Shown one piece after another: positions 21,328-32,441 of a DNA stretch of 64,000 nt (position 1 is its first letter; each line of letters opens with the position of its first letter). The notes beneath the pieces were generated by a model, which was not told where the DNA came from, searched no databases, and was given only the letters and a program-made list of their open reading frames with translations. This stretch comes from Monodelphis domestica (lineage: Eukaryota > Chordata > Mammalia > Didelphimorphia > Didelphidae): the NCBI RefSeq assembly GCF_027887165.1, contig NC_077234.1, positions 193,806,530-193,870,529 on the forward strand, read 5' to 3'. A program made the translations under genes and the position numbers.

Positions 21328-21964
21328 AGTCAGTTCTAAAAGCAGTCTTTTAGAGATGAGATGTATTTGGATCATGGTTTCAGTTAAGTAGTCAGCTGAC
21401 AAACAACTTGGACAAAAAGGCAAAAAGGAATAGCAATATGATTATATATACCTTAAGATTTGGTTTTTTAGTATACCAAATGACTCTACATAGGAAATCT
21501 ACCCTTACTGATAGTGGATTAAGAACTTTCATAAGAAACCAAAAGAGGAGAGAATGAGTCCCAATTCCAGCCTGGCCAATGCAAAATGTTAACAAGTAGC
21601 CTATATCTAAGTTTCTACCAAGGTGAACAGTCATTATTGTCACTGTAAAAGTAATAGGTTTCACTTACCTATTGTAAGATTTGTTCATTTCTTACAAAAT
21701 TTTTTGATTAAAAAAAAAATTACTAGCATTTTCCAGTATCTACTTAATCCCTCTACTATCCCCTTAACTAGTACATTCCCCATAGAACCTGTCCTTATAA
21801 AAAATAAACTGACACCTATCTACCTGCCATCTACTAATTCTCTAAAGAGAAAAAGGTGGAATGCTTTATGAAGTCAAGAAATCTTAGATTTGATGCATTT
21901 TAGTATTATTTTTCTTTTCATTACTGTGATCATTGCACATATTGTGCTGCTTTACATAATTATT

Positions 21965-22165
21965 TCACTGGACTTGGCAGTCAGGAAGACTCAAATCCAC
22001 TAGTTGTGTAGTATAAAGTCATTTAAACTCTGCCGAGGTTGTTTTGTAAAATGGGTATAATAATAGTACCTATCTTCAAGGATCACTGTGAAGAAAAAAT
22101 AAGAATGTTTGTAAAGGGCCTTGCAAACTTTAAAGTGCCATATATTTGCTATTATTACTGTTACT
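21965..22165 (+). repeat. MIR-like SINE
   Basis: 'aaaatgggtataataatagt', 'acctatcttcaaggatcactg', 'gggccttgcaaactttaaag' in MIR order. Confidence 0.65.
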
Positions 22166-22244
22166 GCTCTTGTTATTTATACAAGTTTCCCTGAATTTTT
22201 TATATGCAATAATAGCCCATTACATTCATATATTGCAATCTGTT

Positions 22245-23085
22245 CAGACATTAACCAATCAACAAGCATTAACTTAGTCCCTATGTATCAAACACTGTGC
22301 AAGGTGCTAGAGATACAAAGATAAAAATGAAAGTCCCTGCCCTCAGTAAGCTTACATTCTAATGGGGGAGAGAAAAACATGGATATGTTACACATTTGAA
22401 AAGAATTTGGAGGGAGAGGGCATTAGCAGCTGGGAAAATGGGAAAGGTTGTAAAGGTGATACTTAAGTTGAAATTTTTAAGCAAAAAGTAGATTCTGGGT
22501 GGCAGGGGTAAGAATGAGAGTGGATTTTAGACATGGGTTATAACAAGTGATCTACACAAGAGACAAAAGAACTTCAGGCTAGTCTGGCTGGATAAGAAAG
22601 TGATGGAAAGGAAATAATGTTTAACAAGGTTAAAATGTAGGTTGAAATTGGATTGTAAGTCTTTAAAAGGCAATTCAAGGAATTTATATTTGATCCTGAA
22701 GACAATTGCTGTAGTTTACTGCTTAGAGAAATAATATGTTCAAACAAGAACAAAAGGAAAATCATTGTAGCATATGTGTAAATGACAGACTAATTGAAGC
22801 TGGGAGACCAACCAATTCAGAGGTTATTAAAATAGTTCAGACAGAAGGTGATAAATGACTAACAAAGTAGTAGTAATGTGATTACAAAGGGGGTAGATAC
22901 AGGAGATGGGTGTGCACATAAATGTAAAAGTCCTAACAAATGATTGGGTATGCAGGTAGAGAAAGAATGAGAAATCAAAGATATTACCAAGGTTGTAAAC
23001 CTGGGTGACTGGAAGGTCCTCCTCCTGGGAAGGGACTATAGGGAGCTGCCAATGGGACCAAACTAAAAAGACCACTGAAACTGAA
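22245..23085 (+). repeat. Ancient dispersed repeat, family not named (copy A)
   Basis: Starts 'aacactgtgcaaggtgctag', then 'gtccctgccctcagtaagct', and later 'gtaagtctttaaaaggcaat'. Two other long copies with the same order lie at 23340-24050 and 26085-26580, and short pieces at about 280-430 and 59020-59160. Non-coding. I do not assign a library name. Confidence 0.55.
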
Positions 23086-23339
23086 CACTATAACCCAAGA
23101 GGTATGTACAAGATTATAAATGAATGCATAAAGACATACTCTTTGGTTTTAATTATTGAGCATTCATAAGATATTGCCACTGTTGTCAATCTGGTTGAGT
23201 GGAAGGATGGATTTGAAATGGAACAAGGCATTTGAATGTCCAAAAAGACACATATCTAAGAGCTGGAGGTAAAATGGTTTCACTTCCTACCTGTTTCATT
23301 TCTCTTTCCTCTCCATCTCTTTTCTCAGCTACTCTCACC

Positions 23340-24050
23340 TTTCTCCATCACTCAAATAAGCATTTACTAAGCCCCTATTATGTGTCATTGTTCTAAGCTC
23401 TGAGGATACAAAGAAAAGAGGAAAAAACCAGTTCCTGTTCTCAGGTGCTTATAGTGGAAGACAACATAGAAACAGCTATGTATAAACTATATATAGAGAG
23501 AGAAATATATATATATAAGATAAATTGAGAGTGATCTCAAAGTGAAAGCACTAAGATTAAGGAGGACTGAAAAAGGATTCTTGTAGGAGGTAGGGCTAAA
23601 GCTGAGACTTGAAGGAAGACAGGAAATTTAGAAAGAACAGGTAAGGAAGGAGAGAGTTCCAGGAGTGGGGGGAAACGGTGTGGTGTTCTAGAAACAGCAA
23701 GGAGGTCTGTGTCCCTGGATCACCAAGTACATGGAAGAGTGTTAAGATGTAAGAAGACTTGAAAAGAAGGAAGGGGCAGGTTATGAAGGGCTTTAAAAGC
23801 CAAACAAAGGTTTTTATACTTGATCTTGGAGGAAACAGTTGACTGTGAGTTGACTGAATGGGGAAAAGATAGAGAACAACATTGTTAGACCCGCCTTTTA
23901 GGAAAATTAGTAATTATAGTTGAGTGGAGACTGGCCCAGAGTGGGAGATTTGAGGCAGTAAGACCACCCAGCAGGCAACTGCAATATAATTTAGACTTGG
24001 ATGAGGGACTGAACAAGGATAGTAGCAGTGTCAGAGAGAAAAGGGGGCAA
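23340..24050 (+). repeat. Ancient dispersed repeat, family not named (copy B)
   Basis: Same order as copy A: 'gtgtcattgttctaagctct', 'ggttatgaagggctttaaaa', 'ttgaggcagtaagaccaccc'. It also carries short TA/GA simple repeats at about 23490-23520. Confidence 0.55.
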
Positions 24051-24239
24051 AACATTAGTAAGGGAGAAAAGACAGGATCTGACGTGTTTTACAGCATATA
24101 GAGAGGCATCGTCTTTCCATACTCCAGCTCCATCCCAACCTTCCTAATGATAATGACCAAGGCCACATCACAAACTGAAATACCTCAGATCGCAGACCTG
24201 GTGGAAAAACAAGGTTTGGTTCTCTCATCTGCTCGCATA

Positions 24240-24340
24240 TAAAATTCTGTCTGGCCCAATTCATAGTTCCACTAGCAGTGTATCAAAGTGACTGTTTTCC
24301 TCCAGCCCATCCAACGTTGGTAATTTCTCTCTTTTTTTTT
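24240..24340 (-). repeat. Old L1 ORF2 fragment
   Basis: 'tagttccactagcagtgtat' and 'cctccagcccatccaacg' match the ORF2 C-terminal region in minus orientation. Confidence 0.5.
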
Positions 24341-24589
24341 TAATCAGCCAGCATAATTGTTAGATTATGGGGGGCAGATAAATGGGAGTGGAAGACAAAA
24401 TAATGCTTATTACTTAGAAATGGAAAGGTTAAATTAAAAAATAATCACAAGAAGCTTCTACCTCCACTCAATAAGTCTCTCGGTCTAAAGAATTTCAAAA
24501 CGCAGGGAACACAGACCCACTTCCCACCCACACAGAAGACCTATCCCGCCCTAGAAATAAACATTTTGCTTCCTCCGCCACCACTCAAG

Positions 24590-25160
24590 AGCAAGTGGGA
24601 TAAGCAGGAAATTGGGGCGGGGTGACTCAGGGAAAGGGAGGGGCAAAGGATTAGGACCAAACGCTCTCGCACGCCCTCTCCTCTGACTCCCACTCGCAGC
24701 GTGCAGGAAAAAGGAGGAGCCAAAGCCTGAGGCCATGTTTCCGCACGCCCCCTTCCCATCTGTACAAGTCCCTGTGATTTTCCCTTCCTTTCCTCTCGTC
24801 CTCCAGGACGTTACCTGGGTCCCAGCGACCGTTCGCTGTTTAGTTACCGCAGCTTTCCAGACGACTCGACTCTGGGCCAGTCCGCTCCTACTGCGGATAA
24901 AAAGAAAGCTAGTGACCGTTGCGGCGAAAGGCGACCAGGGAGCCGCCATGTCTACAGTGGGAGGAGAAAGAGAAAGAGGAGGAGCCGGGCTACTACGCAG
25001 ACGCCGAATGAGAGGCGTCCTTGTGCGTTCTCAATGTCAGGCAATCCCGCATGCTCATTAGAAAACTCTTAATTGGCTGAGCCTTGTTTTCTTCTGCACG
25101 TTGGTGATTGGCTCGTTAGCGAGTAAGGGCGGGGCGAGTGATCGCTACGCTGGGATTTGG
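24590..25160 (-). promoter_or_regulatory. CpG-rich promoter region
   Basis: This is the most CpG-dense stretch outside transposons. It has GC boxes at 24614-24621 and 25127-25135 and an AP-1-type tgactca at 24623-24629. Two CCAAT boxes on the minus strand lie at 25072-25076 and 25107-25111, about 35 bp apart, a common NF-Y arrangement. No TATA box is evident. The CCAAT pair lies 120-160 bp upstream of the minus-strand ATG at 24949, so transcription probably starts around 24980-25050 and runs leftwards. Bidirectional activity is possible. Confidence 0.65.
24815..24949 (-). CDS. Putative first coding exon, mitochondrial-presequence-like
   Basis: The minus-strand ATG at 24947-24949 sits in an acceptable Kozak context (agacATGG). 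It is followed by exactly 45 codons up to a consensus donor CAG|GTAACG (GT at 24814-24813), leaving phase 0. The peptide begins MAAPWSPFAATVTSFLF and then is rich in Arg/Lys/Ser/Thr with no acidic residue, the composition of a mitochondrial targeting sequence. Continuation past the donor becomes low complexity, which fits an intron. I do not recognise the gene and could not find exon 2 in 1-24800, so any further exons may lie outside the window. A spurious CpG-island ORF remains possible. Confidence 0.45.
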
Positions 25161-25769
25161 TTGAGTACTCAAAATTGGAATGCCACGGATCCCAGCAGCA
25201 CCTTCAGCCAGGTGCAGACCCATGTTTTCTGGCTGTCCAGCTCCTTCCAAAGGAAATAGTGGTTCCTGACCCTAAAGATGGGGCAGCTTTTGGTCTCTTG
25301 TGTTCAACACTTTCCTCTTCTTTCCCATCAATCAGCAAGTCAATTCCTCAGGGACTTTTAAATTTTACAAGTCATTTCTTCAGGAGAATCCACTAAAGTA
25401 GGTAGTGCAACTATTATCCATATTTTTATTGAATAGAAAATTTAGGACTGGAAAGACCCTTAACGATTGTCTAGCCATCCTTCACCAAAAAGTCCATTCG
25501 CTTGACTACAGGAGGATGCAACATCTTCCACTTACCACCATGGGTCATTCAATAAATATTTATTAAGTTCTAAGATATGTACCAGGCATTCCAAAGAAAG
25601 GCAAAAGATATAACTAACGAAGGGGACCAGTTCAAGAGTACATTGTATAAAATGTGCAAAAGCCTCATAGCTGCCGGTTTCAGACAGTCCCAATTTAGTT
25701 CCATCTATCCCCACCCAAGGCTGCCAGATTAAATCATTTTAGAATGATGTTTCCACTTCATCACTGATG
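25161..25769. other. No gene seen
   Basis: GC content falls off after the promoter region. Faint MIR-like traces occur at about 25430-25500. No supported feature. Confidence 0.35.
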
Positions 25770-26035
25770 TAGCTTGCTGGTACATTGGATACAGCATTGG
25801 ACAGGGAGCCAGAAAAAACCTGATATTCAAATTGGGTTCATACTTATTAGCTGTGTGCCTAAAGGCAAGCAAATTACCCTCTGATTCTTAGGCACCCTAG
25901 CTGTAAAATGGGGATGATAACAGCACCAACCTCTCAGGGTTCTTTTGAGGATCAAATGAGACAATAATTCCAAAGTGCTTAGCAAAGTGCCTGACATATC
26001 TTAAGTGCTAGTTAATGTTAGCTATTTAAAATACT
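25770..26035 (+). repeat. MIR-like SINE
   Basis: 'ctgtaaaatggggatgataa', 'caacctctcagggttctttt', 'aggatcaaatgagacaataa', 'agtgcctgacatatcttaag': a nearly complete MIR. Confidence 0.75.
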
Positions 26036-26084
26036 TCTTTGGTTCTCTATTTCATCCATAGGAATCTTAGCACTTATTGTTCAT

Positions 26085-26580
26085 TTCAGCATTCAAGGCA
26101 TATTTATTATGCTTTCATAGGCCCTAGAGAGGTAAAGACCAAAAAAAATATGTTAACTGACCTAAAGGAGCTTATAGTCTGTAGGAGGCAACAACTTGCT
26201 GGCAGATAAGTAAACATGAAACATAAAGCAAAATAATGGGGTAAGAGGGGGAAGAAAACACCAGTAATGTCCTATAGGAAGTGTTACTTGAAATGAACCT
26301 TGTCTTATATTTAAGGATTCTACTAGGAAGAAGTGCATTCTAGGATTGAGAACAAAGATCGAAGATGAAATTTCTTATATTGGAATAGAATATAGGCCAG
26401 TTTGAATAGACCATAATGTTTTCAAAGGAGAAAAGTATAAATTAAGATTTGTAAGATAAGCAGATTTCAAATAGACGAGGTTATATTTTATTCTAAAGAC
26501 AAGAGTAAACCACTAGGGCTTTTTGAGCAGGGAAGAGCATGATCATACTTGTGTTTTGGGAGTATCAATTTGCCAGATTA
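26085..26580 (+). repeat. Ancient dispersed repeat, family not named (copy C)
   Basis: 'ctaaaggagcttatagtctg', 'gattctactaggaag' and 'ctttttgagcagggaagagc' in the order of copies A and B. Confidence 0.5.
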
Positions 26581-26960
26581 AATTCAGGATACAAAATTAG
26601 GTAATCTAATTTCTAATCAGAGGAAAGTTTAGGGGCTTTCCAAATTGAAAATGAGAAGGAGTCGTTTCAATACAGTTGGGAGGGGGACAAGTAAGTTTTC
26701 AGGTCCTCTAGTCACAAAATTAAAGGATGTTGACTAATCATATCTACCTGTATAAATGAAAAAACATATGGTTTTTATATGAATAGTTTCCCATGGATGA
26801 ATAACAGCAAAACAACAAAATAGAGGAGAGTTCATTGGCAACATGAAATCTGCTCTCACAAGCTAGAATCTGATTGGTCATTCTTATTCTAACACTAAAC
26901 TAACTGGAATTTGTATATAATTTTATTTTATCTCAATCAAGAAAGGTCTTTAGTGGTACT
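26581..26960 (-). repeat. LTR-like repeat sharing a block with 11400-11800
   Basis: 'acaaaattaggtaatctaat', 'tctaatcagaggaaag' and 'ttgggagggggacaag' parallel 11435-11500. In minus sense there is a CCAAT-type 'gaccaatcagattc' (about 26872-26885). Likely the same LTR family. Ends not resolved. Confidence 0.35.
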
Positions 26961-27276
26961 GGGGACTGAAGGATATACCTGTACCTCCTCCTGATTCGTG
27001 CATCACAGGCACCAGAGAAGGCACATGTAGAAGATGTATAAGATACCCTGAAATTCTTTGTCTTAGGGAGATGCCAGGTCTCCATGATGGCCAGAAGGGC
27101 TTTCAGGAAAAAGAGTTCTGGGATAAAGGGCTATTCAACATGAAAATGGGTTTGGGGGGGGGGGTTACAGAGAGGAGAAGGGACATGCAGTCCCAGATCT
27201 CAAACTATACTATAAAGCAGTGATCATCAAAACAATTTGGTACTGGCTAAGAGACAGAAAGGAGGATCAGTGGAAT

Positions 27277-28854
27277 TGTAGTAGTCTCTCGGTAACCAAG
27301 GATGACGATTGTCTTGGTACATTTTCATCTATGGTGTATAGATGAGTGTGCACAAAGACACTTGTGCATGAAGGAGATTTAAGTGGAAGAGTCGATGCAC
27401 AGAGACAGTCCCACTCTCTCGGTGTTGGAAGCCTGGGTCCAGTGGCACGAAAAATTGTTACGTCTGGAGACTTCCTCAGATGCATTGGATGACCGTGTTG
27501 TCCTTTGTGCTCCAACACGCCCTGAGCACTCCACAGTGCTTTGCTGCGTCGCCATCTCAGCCGTTGAACCTTCTTATTGGTCTCTTCCGCCTGTTCCACC
27601 GAAGCAGTCTTCATATGCCAGGTGTGAATCTTGAAATTTCTCAGACTTGTGAATGTTAAAAACTTCCCCATCGGGGAATTCTCAATTGGAACAATTCCCT
27701 ACTGGGAACATTCCACATTTGGATGTGAGAACTTTACTTGGATCAGAAATGGGAGGAACTTTACTCCACCCATACTTAGGACTGCTTTAGGGGAAAAAAC
27801 TCCTTGCTAAACAATGAGGGTACTTGGGCCCATACTTATAGTGAGGCAAAAAGTTCTTTAAGCCATGCCTATTTTTAGAAGTAATATAAAGGGGTGCTAA
27901 GTACCTATTAAAGGTCAGGCAACTTGTAAACTTGCCAGGAGCAAAGAGGTGAAAACTTATTCAGAAGTTTTTTCTGGTTCAAACTTACTAAAGGGATTAG
28001 TCGACCCAGCAGTGTTTTTAGAATGGGTTGTCCTTTGGAAAACATCTACTGTGATTGGTAGATGTAAGGACTTAGGGGAGGTGACATAGAAGGAAACCAC
28101 CTATATAAGAAAAAGCTCTTATGAGAATCTTTTTGGAGAATCTCTTGAGAGAGGCTCTGGAGAAGGGAAGCTCTTGGAGGACAATCTCTAAGGAGGTCTC
28201 GCTGGAGCTCCTCTGAGGGGACTCTGTCCCTCTGGAGGCTCTTGAGAGAGGCCCTTTGAAACAGTCTCTGGCTGGAAGGCTCTTTGAGGAGGACTCTGGC
28301 TGGAACTCTCTCTGAGGAGACTCTGTCACTAGAATCCTTGCTTAGACAGACCTTGTGAGTGATAAAAGTGAGTGATAAAAGACTGACTGACTGATCTCTC
28401 TCTCTTAAGACTCAGGTCTAGGCCATGTTGGCTTAAGGCCCTTCATACTTATTTCCTTTTTCTCTCTTTCTTTCTTTTCTTTAATTCCTCATTGTATTAT
28501 TAACTAAATTCTCTATAAAACCCAGTTGACTTGGGTATATTCATAATTGAGAATATTTCCCTAGCAACCACCTTATATTTGATTTAAAACCAAGACACTG
28601 TAGTGAAACATATTTTCTGCGGTCACAAATTTACTCACCCACTTTTATATTTATCACAACTTATATCTTCAACTATTTTAACTCACTACAGTTTACAACC
28701 TCAACTATTTTAATTATTACAGTTTAAGGCATATACTCTTTTAAATCTAACATGGGTGAGCAAAGCCCTGGTTTACCAGGGGTCAACGACGACCCGATGG
28801 CTACCCTCACAAGGTTTAGCCGGCCTGTCGAAGCCGTTGCCCGGGGTGTGGAAT
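27277..28854 (-). mobile_element. RTE-type non-autonomous element (SINE-like), split by an LTR
   Basis: Inserted into the L1 with a 7-bp duplication gtggaat (27270-27276 and 28848-28854). On the minus strand its 5' end (28854-28753) contains a GC-rich, CpG-retaining leader. Its 3' end (27653-27277) finishes in 'gagactactaca', a microsatellite-like end typical of RTE-clade elements rather than poly(A). A 134-codon minus-strand frame spans 27267-27671 but has no recognisable domain and probably arose by chance. The centre is displaced by the LTR at 27654-28752. Confidence 0.6.
27654..28752 (+). mobile_element. Probable solo LTR of an endogenous retrovirus
   Basis: About 1.1 kb with short inverted ends TGTTA...TAACA, a TATA box (ctatataag) near 28102-28110 and, downstream, CT/GA-rich R-U5-like sequence. 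The region 28128-28330 is built from repeated 'gaggctct/ggaggactct' units. There is no gag or pol beside it. A target duplication was not resolved, so the exact ends are approximate. Confidence 0.5.
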
Positions 28855-30469
28855 AGACTAGGGGCAAATGACCTCAGCAAGACAGTCAATGATAAGCCCA
28901 AAGATCCCAGTTTTGGGGACCAAAACCCACTATTTGATAAAAAAAAAAACTGCTGGGAAAATTGGAAGACAGTATGGGAGAAATTAGGTTTGGATCAACA
29001 TCTCACATCCTACATCAAGATAAATGCAGAATGGGTGAATGAACTGAATATAAAGAAGGAAACTATAAGCAAATTAGGTGAACACAGAATAGTGTACTTG
29101 TCAGATCTTTGGGAAAGGAAAGACTTTAAAACCAAGCAAGAGCTAGAAAAAAATCACAAAATGTAAAATAAATAATTTTGATTATATCAAATTAAAAAGG
29201 TTTTGTACAAACAAAATTAATGCATCCAAAATTAGAAGGGAAGCAACAAACTTGGAAACAATCTTCATTACAAAAACCTCTGGCAAAGGTCTAATTACTC
29301 AAATTTAGAAAGAGCTAAACCAATTGTACAAAAAATCAAGCTGTTCTACAATTGATAAATGGTCAAGGGACATGAATAGGCAATTTTCAATTAAAGAAAT
29401 CAAAACTATTAATAAGCACATGAAAAAGTGTTCTAAATCTCTTATAATCAAAGAAATGCAAATCAAAACAACTCTGAGGTATCACCTCACACCTAGCAGA
29501 TTGGCTAACATGACAGTAAAGGAAAGTAATGAATGCTGGAGGGGGTGTGGCAAAGTCCAGAGGTTAATTCATTGCTGGTGGAGTTGTGAATTGATCCAAC
29601 CATTTTGGAGGGCAATTTGGAACTATGCCTAAAGCACTGCTGGGTTTGTACCCCAAAGAGATAATAAGAAAAAAAGACTTGTACAAGAATATTCATAGCT
29701 GCACTCTTTGTGGTGGCCAAAAATTGGAAAATGAGGGGATGCCCTTCAATTGGGGAATGGCTGAACAAATTGTGGTATATGTTGGTGATGGAATACTATT
29801 GTGCTAAAAGGAATAATAAAGTAGAGGAATTCCATGGGGACTGGAACAACCTCCAGGAATTGATGCAGAGTGAGAGGAGCAGAACCAGGAAAACATTGTA
29901 CACAGAGACTGATACACTGTGGTACAATCGAATGTAATGGACTCCTCCATTGGTGGTAATGCAGTGATCCTGAACAACTAGGAGGAACCTACAAGAAAAA
30001 CCACAATCCACAACCAGAGGAAACCCTGTGGGAGTAAAGACATTGAAGAAAAACAACTGCTTGAATGGGGATGTAGACTCTAAATTAACATCCTAGTGCA
30101 AACAACAACAATATGAAAATAGGTTCTGATCAAGTACAACATATAATACCCAGTGGAATTGCGCATTGGCTGTGGGAAGGGTGGGTGGAGGGGTGGGAGG
30201 GAAATAAAGTGAGTATTGTAATCAAAAAAAAATTAAATTAAAAAAAAAAAGAAAAGGGAAGGCAGAGCTAGACCAGGACTGGAAGGAGTAGGGCAAAGAT
30301 TATATGTCTATATATAATCTCTTGAGAATTATGAGCCTAAAGATCAAGGATCTTATACTTTTTTGTATTTTTGTGAGTAATATAATATGTACATAGTATA
30401 TAGTCAACAAATATTTGTCAAATGAAGTCTTGTACAAGGCTGTAGTAGATATCTTGGAGTAGGATCATG

Positions 30470-30640
30470 TGATTATAGATTCAAAACTAGAAGGGATCTT
30501 AGAGGTCATATGGCTAACGCCCCCCTCATTTAAGGAAATTGAGGTCCAAAAGAGAGAAATAGCTTTGTCAAAGTCACATGGATAGTAGATAGCAGTACTG
30601 AAATTTGCCTTTTCTATCATACCACACTTTCTGAAGTCCT
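30470..30640 (-). repeat. MIR/THER-like SINE
   Basis: 'actagaagggatcttagagg', 'cctcatttaaggaaattgag', 'caaagtcacatgg' in order. Confidence 0.55.
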
Positions 30641-30699
30641 AAAACTTTTCAAATTAAAATAATATTAACAATTACATAATTTTATCAAGGAAGGTGAAG

Positions 30700-30960
30700 A
30701 GGTTTGCATAGGGTAATTGAAAGAGCACTAGTTTTTGAGTCAGAGGATCTTGGCTGAAATAAATGGTCAGTTTAATCAATGACCAGGCCAGGTCATTCAA
30801 TCAAGAATGCCCAAATCAATTGCAACAGAGCATTAGTCTAAGTGTCAAAAAGGCTTCAGTTTTAGTCCCAGCTCTGCCATTTGCTAATGGAGTGACTTTT
30901 GACAAATCATAACTTCTGAGAAAATTTGGCAAATGGTGAGGCCACTCAATCAAAACAGTG
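30700..30960 (+). repeat. Decayed MIR-like SINE
   Basis: 'cagttttagtcccagctctg' and 'ccatttgctaatggagtgac' resemble MIR; the 3' part is poorly preserved. Confidence 0.35.
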
Positions 30961-30975
30961 AAGAAAGAACAGGTC

Positions 30976-31172
30976 AGGGGCAGCTAGGTTGCTCAGTGGT
31001 TTGAGAGCCAGGCCTAGAGATGGGAGGTCCTCGGTTCAAATTTGACACTTCCTATCTCCTATCTCCATGACTCTGGGAAAGTCATTTAACCCCAGTTGCC
31101 TAACCACTCTTCTGCTTTAGAACTAATACCCAGTATTTACTCTAAGATGGAAGGTAATGATTTAAAAAAAAT
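30976..31172 (+). repeat. tRNA-derived SINE (SINE1/WSINE type)
   Basis: 'ggggcagctaggttgctcag', 'gagatgggaggtcctcggtt', then 'actctaagatggaaggtaat' and an A-rich tail. Confidence 0.85.
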
Positions 31173-31224
31173 AGGTTTGACTAAGATGAGATCATAAAAC
31201 ATTAGTAAATGAAATAAACATTTT

Positions 31225-32441
31225 AAAAGAGGCTAGTATATGGAAAGACCTCCAGGAATTGATGCAGAGAGAAAAGAGCAGAACCAGGAGAACATTGTAC
31301 ACAGAGACTGATACACTGTGGCACAATCGAATATAATTGACTTTTCTACTAGCAGCAATGCAATGATCCAGTACAATTCAGAGGAAATTATGAGAACGAA
31401 GCTATCCACGTTCATAGGAAGAACTGTGGGAGCAGAAACACAGAAGAAAAATATATGAGTGATCATGTGGTTTGATGGGGATATGATTGGGGATTTTGGC
31501 TGTAAATGATCACTCTATTGCAAATATGATTAACATAGAAATAGGTTTTGAACAATTATACTTGTATAGCCCAGTGGAATTGCTTGTCAGCTCTGGGAGG
31601 GGGAGGGAAGAGGAGAGGGAAGGGAAAGAACGTGAATCTTGTAATAGGAGATTTTAGGAAGGCAACAGGATTACAAAGAGAGTGGTCTTAGAATGCTGTG
31701 AAGCAAGACTGACAGGCATTAACCCTGTTAGAATCTTGGAAGGAGAGGGGAATGCTGGTATTTCCAAAAACCAGCCCAGGGAGTTCCTTGACTCTGGAAG
31801 TGCAACCATCTCCCATACCCCTGCTCCAGCCTTTGGAAAGTGGAAACCATTCCTGTATGAGAATTTAATAAGAGCCTGAAACCCACCGAGACTCTTTACT
31901 CTCCTGTGACTCTGTGAAGAACAAGATCTGAGAAGGAACTGATCAAACTCCTCAGTTTGCCTTTGGGAGTCATCCCCAGGGAAAGACTTGATTGCTCCTG
32001 AAGCCTGACTCCATTTCTATTCAATCTACAATCTAGAGACTTGTTCCTAAGTGGATTTAGCCTAGGCTTAGTTAAGAATAGAAGGAATTTATTAGGCAGA
32101 GAGAATAGTGAGCATAACCTCGATTTTGGTGGAGGACGGAAGGGACATGCCATCAAAGTCAGTTGTTGGGAAAATAAGTTAGGTTTTATTAGCTATAGGG
32201 AATAATTCTCATCCCATACCCAGTTATCAATGTTATTAAACTGTGTTATCTCAGAGAAGCAGTTAGATTGGTTACTCACTGGCCTGAGGTCAGAGAGAGC
32301 AGTCATTTTTGCTCTCTGGCCCAGGGTAGCCCGTTTATACCATCTTTCCAAGGGCTCTCTTCACTCTAACAATATGAATCATATAACTGTGGAAAAATAT
32401 TATAAATAAATAAATATTTTTTTAAAAAAGAGGTTAGTGTA
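31225..32441 (+). mobile_element. L1 3' end, 5'-truncated, interrupted
   Basis: ORF2 C-terminus and 3' UTR at 31239-31640, G-rich tract at about 31590-31625, resuming at 32372-32425 with the terminal AT-rich tail. Flanks aaaagaggctagtata (31225-31240) and aaaagaggttagtgta (32426-32441) are a target duplication with two differences. Confidence 0.8.
31640..32371. mobile_element. LTR-like insertion (about 730 bp) in L1 3' UTR
   Basis: Removing it restores the L1 tail seen intact at 60160-60215. Its ends read TGTAATAGG...CTCTAACA (TG...CA), but the flanks gtgaatct and atgaatca imply a duplication of 8 bp or more, longer than the usual 4-6 bp. No gene inside. CT-rich 3' part. Confidence 0.45.

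Larger units (their letters stand above)
27165..30245 (+). mobile_element. 5'-truncated L1, split by an RTE-type SINE
   Basis: L1 ORF2 DNA at 27165-27276 resumes at 28855 and runs to an A-rich tail at about 30225-30250. ORF2 pieces occur in open frames at 28857-29166, 29324-29632 (with the CX3CX7HX4C motif) and 29710-29937, the last ending TDTLWYNRM as in the L1 at 2566. Frameshifts separate them. The 3' UTR has a G-rich tract at about 30177-30205. A run of 11 G at 27154-27164 abuts the truncated 5' end. Confidence 0.88.

Noticed and set aside
24551..24814. Continuation of the minus-strand frame past the putative donor at 24814
   Set aside because: Composition turns to Gly/Ser/Pro low complexity and ends in AT-rich DNA; reading through is less likely than splicing.
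24735..25061. Plus-strand 108-codon frame in the CpG region, with the gccgccATG at 24948
   Set aside because: The frame after that ATG is Arg/Gly-rich with no clear donor, and CCAAT spacing fits the minus strand better. Kept only as a bidirectional-promoter possibility.
27267..27671. 134-codon minus-strand frame in the RTE-type element
   Set aside because: No domain, spans the junctions with the L1 and the LTR, and likely open by chance in a CpG-retaining sequence.
28756..29166. Apparent fusion protein of a novel N-terminus and L1 ORF2
   Set aside because: The N-terminus is the end of the RTE-type insertion and the join is a transposon junction, not a gene fusion.
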